A DNA stretch of 64,000 bases from Pseudarthrobacter sp. AL07 (lineage in GTDB: Bacteria; Actinomycetota; Actinomycetes; Actinomycetales; Micrococcaceae): positions 62,001-126,000 of the forward strand of contig NZ_JASBRB010000003.1 in NCBI RefSeq assembly GCF_029960665.1, given 5' to 3'. This document shows positions 57,180 to 64,000 of the stretch, piece by piece (position 1 is the first letter of the stretch; each line of letters begins with the position of its first letter). The position numbers were made by a program, and so were the translations under genes. The notes under the pieces are model-generated. The model did not search any database and was not told the origin of the DNA. It was given only the letters and a program-made list of their open reading frames with translations.

Positions 57180-59101
57180 AGCCCTCCGCCCCGAGCCCGA
57201 TCACCCCCCCTGAGGTTCCATCAGAAGTACTTCAGACGCCCGCCCTCCCCGCTACGCCGCGCCCGCAGTCCCCGCCCCGGCGGAGGGAAAACCAGATGTT
57301 ATGGGTACTCTTAGCCCTGACCGGTCTCCTCTATCTTTGGGGCCTTGATCGAAATGGATGGGCTAACTCCTATTATTCTGCAGCAGCCATGGCAGGCTCG
57401 CAGGATTGGACAGCATTCTTCTTTTCGTCCTCCGATCCAGGCAACGCCATTAGTGTCGACAAGCCTCCGCTGAGCCTCTGGGTAATGTCGGCTTCCGTCG
57501 GGGCCTTTGGTCTGAGTCCCTGGAGCATCTTGGTGCCACAGGCGCTGATGGGCGTTGCCAGTGTCTACCTGCTTTACCGCATGGTCCGCACTTATATCGG
57601 TAGCGCCGCGGGGCTTCTCGCAGCGACGTTTTTCGCCGTAACGCCGGTTGCAGTGGTGATGTTCCGCTATAACAATCCGGATGCGTTGCTTACCCTGCTG
57701 ATGATCGGCATAGCCTATGCTGCGTTGGAGTCCATCCGCCGCAACAGGGTTCGGTGGCTGATTTTGGCCGGTGCGCTCACGGGCGCTGCTCTGCTGACCA
57801 AGCAGCTGCAAATAGCACTGGTACTGCCTGCCGTTGCTGCGGCCTATCTCATGTTTGCCGCGGCGCCATTATTAAAGCGCGTTCTGCATCTCGCCACAGC
57901 CCTTGTAGCAGCCGCGATTACGGGCGGTTGGTGGTTTGTCCTGGTCCAATTGGTCCCGGCTGCCAACCGGCCCTTCGTCGGAGGATCCCGTTTTAACAGC
58001 GCCGTGGAATTGAGCTTGGGCTACAACGGCCTGGACCGCCTTAGCGGTGAGGACGCCAGTCGGACGATGTCTCCCAGCACAGCGAGCCTGGCGGAAAAAC
58101 TGGATCCAGGATTTCAGCGTTTCCTGCAACCGCAATTCTCTGGCCAATTCGGATGGTTCCTGCCTCTGGCTGTAGCAGGCCTGTGCCTTGCGATCTGGCA
58201 CATCACACGGCAAAGCGGTAGCAGGCGGTATCGCGCGTTCCTCAGTCTTTGTAGTGTGTGGTTTCTCTGCTCCTCAACTGTGCTGGCCTTCATGTCCGGG
58301 ATTGTCCATCCTTATTACTCTCTAACTGCTGTACCGCCGCTATCCTGCCTCGCAGCGACCGGTCTGTTGCACTTGTACCGGCTTCGTCATCGGCGAAACA
58401 TACGTGGGGTGCTCGCTGGAACGCTCCTGGCGACCATGGTTCTGGCCTTTGTCTCGGCGAGTCGCTCAACCGCTGATTTCCCCCTTGGTCCCTTGGCGGC
58501 ATTGTTGGTCTGGTCAGTCGCCATCGCCGTTCTGGCGGTCCCACCTCCGTTTCCAGCACTCCGGAACGTGCCAAGGGGACTTTTGGCTGTGGCGCTAATG
58601 GCCGGTCCTTTCGTCTGGTCCGTTAATACAGTTCTGAGTCCCCACGAGGGTGCAGGCGTCGTGGCTGGTCCCAGTATTCTCGGCCTCCGCACGGACCATC
58701 CCGACCGTCAGCAGATGGGTTCCAATGTGCCGCCCAGTTTTGTGGCGGTGATGTTCGGCAATCTACCGGAATCCGGCATCGTTTCGCGGCTCCGTTCCAC
58801 TCCAGCCAGTAGCACATGGGCGGCGGCCATGGTGGGCTCGGAGACAGCGGCCAACTATCAGCTGGCGAGCAAACGCTCGGTGCTGCCGCTGGGCGGTTTT
58901 GACGGCACTGATCCCTTCCCGACCTTGGAGCAGTTTCAGCGTATGGTCGCCGGCCAGCAGGTGGCCTCAATAGTCATTCAGGACCTGCCCCCGCTGACCC
59001 TTGAGGGGCGCGGGGAGTCCGCAAGAATCGTCGAATGGGTAAGAGACCACTATCGGGCCGAACAAATCGGCAGCGCCCAGTACTACAGCACGCTGCCGTA
59101 G
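57176..59101 (+). CDS. GT39-family membrane glycosyltransferase (copy 3)
   Basis: 641 aa, same family as the two enzymes at 40-44 kb: LDRNGWANSYYSAAAMAG, AISVDKPPLSLWVM, RYNNPDALLTL and FVGGSRFNSAVELSLGYNG. A Pro-rich cytoplasmic N-terminus of about 35 residues precedes TM1. Starts at a TTG within the stop of the GT2-GtrA gene (TTGA at 57176-57179). Expected to transfer a sugar from polyprenyl phosphate to an exported acceptor; its location between two Tad loci makes pilus proteins candidates (inference). Confidence 0.85.
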   Translation: MKPSAPSPITPPEVPSEVLQTPALPATPRPQSPPRRRENQMLWVLLALTGLLYLWGLDRNGWANSYYSAAAMAGSQDWTAFFFSSSDPGNAISVDKPPLSLWVMSASVGAFGLSPWSILVPQALMGVASVYLLYRMVRTYIGSAAGLLAATFFAVTPVAVVMFRYNNPDALLTLLMIGIAYAALESIRRNRVRWLILAGALTGAALLTKQLQIALVLPAVAAAYLMFAAAPLLKRVLHLATALVAAAITGGWWFVLVQLVPAANRPFVGGSRFNSAVELSLGYNGLDRLSGEDASRTMSPSTASLAEKLDPGFQRFLQPQFSGQFGWFLPLAVAGLCLAIWHITRQSGSRRYRAFLSLCSVWFLCSSTVLAFMSGIVHPYYSLTAVPPLSCLAATGLLHLYRLRHRRNIRGVLAGTLLATMVLAFVSASRSTADFPLGPLAALLVWSVAIAVLAVPPPFPALRNVPRGLLAVALMAGPFVWSVNTVLSPHEGAGVVAGPSILGLRTDHPDRQQMGSNVPPSFVAVMFGNLPESGIVSRLRSTPASSTWAAAMVGSETAANYQLASKRSVLPLGGFDGTDPFPTLEQFQRMVAGQQVASIVIQDLPPLTLEGRGESARIVEWVRDHYRAEQIGSAQYYSTLP

Positions 59102-59795
59102 GAGCGCCGAAATTGTTGTGGGCGGCAAAGACGAATCAAAAACGGGCAACCGCGGTCGCTCTCTGGCCGGTATGGTTTGATGCCGTTCCCTTCCCTGGCT
59201 TCACGGTTGGTGGTGAACCCGGGGTTCGTGTCCTAGCAAAGTAGGGACCCGTGACCCTGCTGGGATGGATGTGTCTAAGCATTCATCATCAGTCAGGAAC
59301 CACGAGCCTAGATCCAGCCTAGCCAGTCGTGCCCGGATGCGGCCACGACAATCTTCAATCTGCCCGATTACCAGGTGCTTTCCGCCATCAATGACGACGC
59401 CGCCGGCATCCGTGTTGTCACGGTCGCCGCGGACTTCCCACAGGGTTGCCCCGACTGCGGCGTGATCAGCACCCGCGTTCATTGCCGCCGCCCCCAACGC
59501 CTGCGCGATATCCCTGTCGCCGGCCCGATCGAAGTGGTTGAGCTGCGCGGGCATCTTGATTCCTCGGGGAGCCCATTCCCTTCGAAGCAGCCATACTTGG
59601 GGCCGGCTTCGCCTTCGAGGCCTGCAGGCTTTTCCAGTTTCGCAGGGTTTTCCAAGTAAATGCGCAGGAAAGGAATACGTTGAAAAGCCTTTGCGCAGGA
59701 TCTTGCAAGACTCGGTCAACACCGCGTCAAGCCTTGCTAGCTTCGTCTTAGAGCTGGTGCAGGGCCAGCCAAACCCACTCGCTCAGGAGTTCATA
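59102..59795. other. Region between GT39 copy 3 and Tad locus 2
   Basis: 694 bp without an intact gene. It holds an ISL3 transposase remnant (59312-59553) and, from 59554 to 59795, the leader of flp 4. No complete inverted repeats of the insertion sequence were recognised, and 59102-59311 shows nothing I can name. Confidence 0.6.
59312..59553 (+). pseudogene. N-terminal remnant of an ISL3-family transposase
   Basis: The frame reads TTIFNLPDYQVLSAINDD, then GCPDCGVISTRVHCRRPQRL and RDIPVAGPIEVVELRGHLD. This is the start of ISL3 transposases, including the first Cys pair of the zinc-finger (CPDCG) and the RDLPVAG block. It breaks off after about 80 codons; the second Cys pair and the whole DDE domain are missing. 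It was probably truncated by deletion next to Tad locus 2. Confidence 0.75.
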
Positions 59796-59987
59796 ATGCT
59801 TTCTCTCATAGCCACCCTTCAGACCATCGGCTTCAACCTCAAGAGCCGCCTCCACGACGAAAAGGGCGCAACAGCTGTCGAATACGGCATCATGGTCGGC
59901 CTCATCGCCGTCGTCATCATCGTCGCTGTGAGCACCTTGGGCGGCCAGCTCAACACGCTGTTTACAGATGTGACTGCCAAGCTCTAA
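59796..59987 (+). CDS. flp: Flp-type pilin 4 (locus 2)
   Basis: 63 aa. Cleavage after Gly 24 (HDEKG) leaves ATAVEYGIMVGLIAVVIIVA, with Glu +5, Tyr +6 and a single hydrophobic helix; the tail is short (LFTDVTAKL). Ribosome site CAGGAG six bases before the ATG. The only pilin of locus 2 in the window, followed by a hairpin and tadE. Confidence 0.9.
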   Translation: MLSLIATLQTIGFNLKSRLHDEKGATAVEYGIMVGLIAVVIIVAVSTLGGQLNTLFTDVTAKL

Positions 59988-60037
59988 GGCACGGCCCGCA
60001 TGCAAGACCTGGCGGCCTAACACTGTCCAGCTGTTGT

Positions 60038-60064
60038 GCGGTGCAGGAGGCGTACCTGCACCGC
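60038..60064 (+). promoter_or_regulatory. Stable hairpin after flp 4
   Basis: GCGGTGCAGG (60038-60047) pairs perfectly with CCTGCACCGC (60055-60064) across a 7-base loop, 50 bp after the pilin stop and 57 bp before tadE. There is no T-run. Same position as the hairpins after flp 1 and 2. Confidence 0.6.
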
Positions 60065-60121
60065 CCAACGTGTTTCCAACTGCGCCGACGCGAAGAACCA
60101 GTCAACCAAAAGGTGCACCGA

Positions 60122-60493
60122 ATGCAGAACAACGAACGCGGGGCGGCCGCCGTCGAGTTCGCGATCCTGGCGCCCGTCCTTGTCATGCTCCTCTTGGGCA
60201 TTATGGAATTCAGTCGGGCGTACAACGCGCAGGCATCACTCTCAGCTGCCGCCCGTGAAGGGGTCCGGGTCATGGCCATCTCCAGCAGCGAAACGGCAGC
60301 CCGCACTGCGGCCAAGAACGCGGCGGTGTCCCTGAACCCTGCGTTGACCGACGCCAACATCATTTTCGGCAGCACGAAATGCACCCCCAACGCCCAGATG
60401 ACTATCACCATCACATACAACCTATCCACCATGACAGGCATTGCAGGCCCGTTCGCCATGACGGGCAAAGGGGCCATGTTATGCGGCGGCTGA
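60122..60493 (+). CDS. tadE: TadE-family pseudopilin (locus 2)
   Basis: 123 aa. MQNNERG then AAAVEFAILAPVLVMLLLG: cleavage after Gly 7 with Glu +5, a TM helix, and IMEFSRAYNAQASLSAAARE. Same layout and similar end (MTGKGAMLCGG against GVGAMRCGG) as the locus 1 protein. ATG at 60122 is preferred to a GTG at 60041, which lies in the hairpin. Overlaps tadG by 13 nt. Confidence 0.87.
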   Translation: MQNNERGAAAVEFAILAPVLVMLLLGIMEFSRAYNAQASLSAAAREGVRVMAISSSETAARTAAKNAAVSLNPALTDANIIFGSTKCTPNAQMTITITYNLSTMTGIAGPFAMTGKGAMLCGG

Positions 60494-61506
60494 CACGCAG
60501 AAAGCACGACGGCGAGCGCGGCGCCGTTAGTGTAATCGTCGCCCTGATGCTGGTCGCGTTTCTGGGCTTCGGAGCAATGGCTGTGGACGTGAGCATGCTC
60601 TACTCGGAACGCACGCAGTTGCGGAACGGAGCCGACGCCGCAGCACTTGCCATCGCACAAAAGTGTGCCAAGAGCGCCACAGATCCGGACTGCGTGTCCA
60701 CGTCCTCCCTGGCGCCGAGTCTTGCCAATAGCAACGCCAATGACGGTCTCAGCAACATCAAGTCCGTGGCGCTGGACAAGACCGCCCGCACCGTCACGGT
60801 CACGGTCGGCTCCCAAGAAGCAGGGCACACACCCAACCAAGTATCCCTGTTCTTCGCCCACGTCTTCGGCCTCAAGACCACCGAGGTCAACGCCCCGGCA
60901 ACCGTCAAATGGGGTAGCCCGGTGAAGGGCACCACGCCGTTTCCCATCACAGTTTCCATCTGCCAGGTGCGCGGCAACACGGATGTTATGCAGCTCCTCC
61001 AACTGCACGGGAAAAACGCGAACGCCGACTGCAATTACGGTCCGTCGGGCGCCGCGGTGGAGGGCGGCTTCGGCGGCCTTAAACAGGATGCGGGACAGTG
61101 CGGGGCGTTCATCGACATCGCAACGAGCACGGCCGGTGGAGATACCGGTAACAATGCGCCGCCAAATTGCGAGGCCACGCTAAATGGCTGGGCGGCAGAC
61201 ATGAATGCAGGCAAAGACGTAATCGTGTTGCTGCCCATCTTTAATGCCGTCACCGGAACCGGAACCGGCGCTGTCTACGGACTGACAACGTTCGCCGCGT
61301 TCAAGGTTGCCGGGTGGAAGGTTGGCAATACAGGACTTCCCTACACCTTCCGCAACAGAACACCGGACGTACCGGCAGGTCTAGAATGCCGGGAACCATG
61401 CCGCGGAATCATCGGCACATTCGTCAAATACGTTTCCCTGGCAAACGGCTATACCTTGGGGCCAGTAAACCCCGACGGCGCGACCGTTGTCGCGCTTAGC
61501 AGTTAG
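60481..61506 (+). CDS. tadG: TadG-like pilus assembly protein (locus 2)
   Basis: 341 aa. N-terminal ERG then AVSVIVALMLVAFLGFGAM and VDVSMLYSERTQLRNGADA match the locus 1 paralogue; Ile stands at +5. The exported remainder has several Cys and Gly-rich stretches and no domain I can name. The start is fixed by the ATG inside the tadE stop region, identical in geometry to locus 1. Confidence 0.8.
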   Translation: MRRLTRRKHDGERGAVSVIVALMLVAFLGFGAMAVDVSMLYSERTQLRNGADAAALAIAQKCAKSATDPDCVSTSSLAPSLANSNANDGLSNIKSVALDKTARTVTVTVGSQEAGHTPNQVSLFFAHVFGLKTTEVNAPATVKWGSPVKGTTPFPITVSICQVRGNTDVMQLLQLHGKNANADCNYGPSGAAVEGGFGGLKQDAGQCGAFIDIATSTAGGDTGNNAPPNCEATLNGWAADMNAGKDVIVLLPIFNAVTGTGTGAVYGLTTFAAFKVAGWKVGNTGLPYTFRNRTPDVPAGLECREPCRGIIGTFVKYVSLANGYTLGPVNPDGATVVALSS

Positions 61507-61548
61507 ACCGAATAGCACCATGATTTTTCAAAAAACCAGGAGCAGTCA

Positions 61549-62319
61549 GTGAAATCACGTTTGTTGGCAGGAGTGATAGCGGTCCTGCTGGCCATCGTCG
61601 GGGCGGTGATCGTTGTCACCTACGCCCAGGGCGCGGACCAGCGGGCCGTTCGGAACCTTGATCCTGTAGGCGTCCTGGTGGTCACCAAGGCCGTGCCGGC
61701 TGGCTCTTCGGCAGATACGCTAAAGGCGGCAGTCACCCTCCAGCAACTGCCGGGCACCGCCGTCGCAAAAACCGCCCTGAACACCCTGGACGGAGCGGCT
61801 GGAAAAGTAACTGCCGCAGACCTGGTCCCCGGCGAGCAGTTGCTGGCCGAACGCCTTGTCTCCCCGGAGGAGCTGAAGTCTTCCGGCTCTGTGCCGGTGC
61901 CGGCAGGCCTGCAGGAAGTCTCCTTCCAGCTGGAGCCGCAGCGCGTCGTCGGCGGCCGCGTGACGCCCGGCGACCATGTTGGCATCTTCATCTCGATGCC
62001 CAGTGGTGGCGTTGAGGCGAAGTCCGATAAGGAAACCGTCCAGCTCTCGATCCACAAGGCTCTTGTGACCGCCGTCCAGCGAGCGCCGGAAGGAGCGGCC
62101 GCCAAGCCGGCGCCCACGGCGACCGGTGAAGCGCAGCCCGATCCCCGTGACGTGAACCTACCCACCGGACTGCTGATGGTCACAGTTGCGGTTGACGACA
62201 TCAACGCCAACAAGATCGTCTTCGCCGCCGAGTACGCTTCCATTTGGCTCAGCAGGGAACCCCTTGATGCCACCGACACCGGGCCGCGCATCATGCTGAA
62301 GTCGGACCTCTACAAATGA
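61549..62319 (+). CDS. cpaB: CpaB/RcpC-type pilus assembly protein (locus 2)
   Basis: 256 aa, GTG start. Membrane anchor LLAGVIAVLLAIVGAVIVV, SAF domain with VLVVTKAVPAGSSADTL and LVPGEQLLAERLV, then PAGLQEVSFQLEPQRVVGG and GDHVGIFISMP. Nearly the same length as locus 1. Its GC content looks higher than that of locus 1, as for the other locus 2 genes. Overlaps cpaE by 4 nt. Confidence 0.86.
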   Translation: MKSRLLAGVIAVLLAIVGAVIVVTYAQGADQRAVRNLDPVGVLVVTKAVPAGSSADTLKAAVTLQQLPGTAVAKTALNTLDGAAGKVTAADLVPGEQLLAERLVSPEELKSSGSVPVPAGLQEVSFQLEPQRVVGGRVTPGDHVGIFISMPSGGVEAKSDKETVQLSIHKALVTAVQRAPEGAAAKPAPTATGEAQPDPRDVNLPTGLLMVTVAVDDINANKIVFAAEYASIWLSREPLDATDTGPRIMLKSDLYK

Positions 62320-63512
62320 GCCGCTTCGTCCTCATCACACCCGACGTCGACTTCGACTCCCGTATCCGCGAAGCGGTGGCTGGCGGCCTACACGGCGGCG
62401 TGCAAACCTTCGCCACGAGTTCGCTCCCCCCTGACCCGCACCAGCTCTTCGCGAGCCTGGACCAGGAGCAGCCGGAGGTCCTGATCCTGGGACCCGAGGT
62501 TCCTTTGGACGAGGCACTACGTTTCGCTACTGTCCTGAACGTCAGCTTCCCGGAGCTCGCCGTGATTGTGGTCGCCGAACCCGAACCCGAATTCCTCCTG
62601 CATGCCATGCGGGCAGGCATCACCGACATCGCCGCCCCCGATTCGGACGCCGCCCAGCTGCGTGTCCTCTTGGAGCGCGCCAGCCAGTCCTACGCCAGCC
62701 GCCACCGCACCCTCGCACCCCAGCAGGTCGCTGAGAGCAACAAGGGCCTGGTCATCGGCGTCTTCTCGCCCAAGGGCGGCGTAGGCAAAACCACCATCGC
62801 CACCAACATCGCCATCGGACTGGGGAAAATCGCCCCCATGAGCGTCGTCATCGTGGACCTCGACCTCCAGTTCGGTGACGTCGCTTCAGGGCTCTACCTG
62901 GACCCTGAGCACACTGTCACGGACGCGGTCTCCCCCGCCGCCAGCCAGGACTCCCTGGTCCTCAAGGCCTTCCTCACGGTGCATCCAGGCAGCATCTATG
63001 CCCTTTGCGCTCCCCCCACGCCCGTCGATGCGGACGAGATCACCTCCGACCAAATCACCCGGCTGATCGAACAGCTGTCAGAGCAGTTCCAGTATGTCGT
63101 GGTGGATACCGCGCCAGGGCTGCCCGAGATTGGGCTGGCGGCCATGGAAAAGTGCACCGATGTGGTCTGGGTAAGCGGCATGGACATCCCCAGCGTGCGG
63201 GGCCTGCGTTCAGGCCTTGAGGTCCTGCGCCAGCTGGACATCGTTCCCGAGACCCGTCACGTGGTGTTGAACATGGCTGACTCCAAGAATGGCCTTACCG
63301 TCCAGGACCTCGAATCGACTATCGGGGCGCCGATTGATGTGAGCATCCCGCGCTCCAGGGCGGTGGCCCTCTCCACAAACCGCGGAATCCCGGTACTCCA
63401 GGAGCCGGTGAAGGACCCTGCGATCAAAGGGCTCAACCAACTCGTGGAGCGCTTCAATCCTGCGTGGCGGGCAAAATCCCAGCGCAAACTGCACCGAAGG
63501 GTAGTTGTCTAA
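62316..63512 (+). CDS. cpaE: CpaE/TadZ-type localisation ATPase (locus 2)
   Basis: 398 aa. Receiver-like N-terminus (VVAEPEPEFLLHAMRAGI), then Walker A variant FSPKGGVGKTTIATN at about residue 150 and VDLDLQFGDVASGLYL. Long blocks are shared with locus 1 (VVLNMAD, GLTVQDLESTIGAPIDV, KLHRRVVV). Its TAA overlaps the cpaF ATG (TAATG). Confidence 0.9.
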   Translation: MSRFVLITPDVDFDSRIREAVAGGLHGGVQTFATSSLPPDPHQLFASLDQEQPEVLILGPEVPLDEALRFATVLNVSFPELAVIVVAEPEPEFLLHAMRAGITDIAAPDSDAAQLRVLLERASQSYASRHRTLAPQQVAESNKGLVIGVFSPKGGVGKTTIATNIAIGLGKIAPMSVVIVDLDLQFGDVASGLYLDPEHTVTDAVSPAASQDSLVLKAFLTVHPGSIYALCAPPTPVDADEITSDQITRLIEQLSEQFQYVVVDTAPGLPEIGLAAMEKCTDVVWVSGMDIPSVRGLRSGLEVLRQLDIVPETRHVVLNMADSKNGLTVQDLESTIGAPIDVSIPRSRAVALSTNRGIPVLQEPVKDPAIKGLNQLVERFNPAWRAKSQRKLHRRVVV

Positions 63513-64000
63513 TGAAACTTTCAGAGCGCATCACCGCCGCCCAGGCCAAGTCCCGGCCAACTGCCCAGTCTTCTTCCGTGAAGGCCTCAGCTCCTACCCT
63601 CGATATCCCGCGGCCGGAGGTACAGTCCCAGCGCGTGCAGTGGTCGGACCAGACCCCGCAAAAACGGACGACGCCGGCACCGCCTGCCGCCGTTGTCGTC
63701 CCCCCGCACACACAGCCCGAGGAGACAAAGCCAAAACCCCAGAAGCCCGTCGATGTTTTCGCGGCCCTGAAGGAACGGGCAGCGACGGCACTGTTTGAAC
63801 ACATGGGCGCCCGGTTCAACGACTCCGCCATCACGGAGCATGAGCTGAAATCCTCTGCCCGCGATGAGCTCACGCGGATCATCGACGCAGAGCAGGTGCC
63901 GCTCTCCGCTGAAGAGCGAACACGGTTAGTCCAGGACGTAGCCGATGATGTTCTTGGCTTCGGCCCGCTTCAGCGGCTGCTGGATGATCCCGCTGTTACC
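63512..64000 (+). CDS. cpaF: CpaF/TadA secretion ATPase (locus 2), 5' part only
   Basis: The window ends after 163 codons. The first 85 residues are a Pro/Lys-rich variable region; then FAALKERAATALFEHMGARF and DDVLGFGPLQRLLDDPAVT match the N-terminal domain of the locus 1 ATPase. The Walker motifs lie beyond the window. Further genes of locus 2 (tadB, tadC) are expected downstream. Confidence 0.88.
   Translation, partial: MKLSERITAAQAKSRPTAQSSSVKASAPTLDIPRPEVQSQRVQWSDQTPQKRTTPAPPAAVVVPPHTQPEETKPKPQKPVDVFAALKERAATALFEHMGARFNDSAITEHELKSSARDELTRIIDAEQVPLSAEERTRLVQDVADDVLGFGPLQRLLDDPAVT

Overview
ORGANISM. High-GC, actinobacterial DNA. The mycothiol genes mshA and ino1, the TreY/TreZ/GlgX trehalose route, the alr-tsaE-tsaB-rimI-tsaD cluster, frequent GTG/TTG starts and protein signatures throughout fit the Arthrobacter/Pseudarthrobacter group (Micrococcaceae). 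This is inferred from gene families; there is no rRNA in the window. LAYOUT. (1) 1-37 kb is mostly chromosomal housekeeping: aroE-like dehydrogenase, NagZ-like lipoprotein, YbdK-type ligase, the alr/tsa operon, a PfkB kinase divergent from a GH4 enzyme, mshA, fhs, a DUF559 nuclease-like gene, ino1, an aldo/keto reductase, an NCS1 permease, csbD, treZ-treY-glgX, nnr, acpS, hipBA, glmS, coaA, a Tat-type D,D-carboxypeptidase, mscL and glmM. Intergenic palindromes are inserted here: three copies of a family whose length is always 59 bp, and one 68-bp palindrome of a different family. (2) 37.4-43.9 kb is a visibly lower-GC block with an acyltransferase-3 protein, a GT2-GtrA fusion and two GT39 membrane glycosyltransferases. 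It is bracketed by the true rpsI 3' end and a degenerate copy of that 3' end plus terminator exactly 6,541 bp away in the same orientation. This is the layout expected of DNA inserted at the end of rpsI. (3) 43.9-45 kb is rplM-rpsI. (4) 45.2-53.8 kb is a complete Tad (Flp) pilus locus: prepilin peptidase, two nearly identical Flp pilins, TadE, TadG-like, CpaB, CpaE, CpaF, TadB, TadC and a third Flp. (5) 53.9-59.1 kb is a second glycosylation block: a large membrane protein, a second GT2-GtrA fusion and a third GT39. (6) 59.1-59.8 kb holds an ISL3 transposase remnant. (7) 59.8-64 kb is a second, paralogous Tad locus that runs off the window inside cpaF. HOW IT FITS TOGETHER. The right half looks like a surface-structure region: two duplicated Tad pilus loci interleaved with two duplicated glycosylation blocks. 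The GT2-GtrA protein probably makes and flips a polyprenyl-phosphate sugar, which the GT39 enzymes then transfer outside the membrane. Tad pilins or other exported proteins are plausible acceptors (inference). Both Tad loci keep a 13-nt tadE/tadG overlap, and both GT2/GT39 pairs keep the same TTGA stop-start overlap. Each Flp gene that precedes another gene is followed by a strong hairpin with no T-run, possibly setting the ratio of pilin to assembly proteins. No tRNA, rRNA or CRISPR array was seen.
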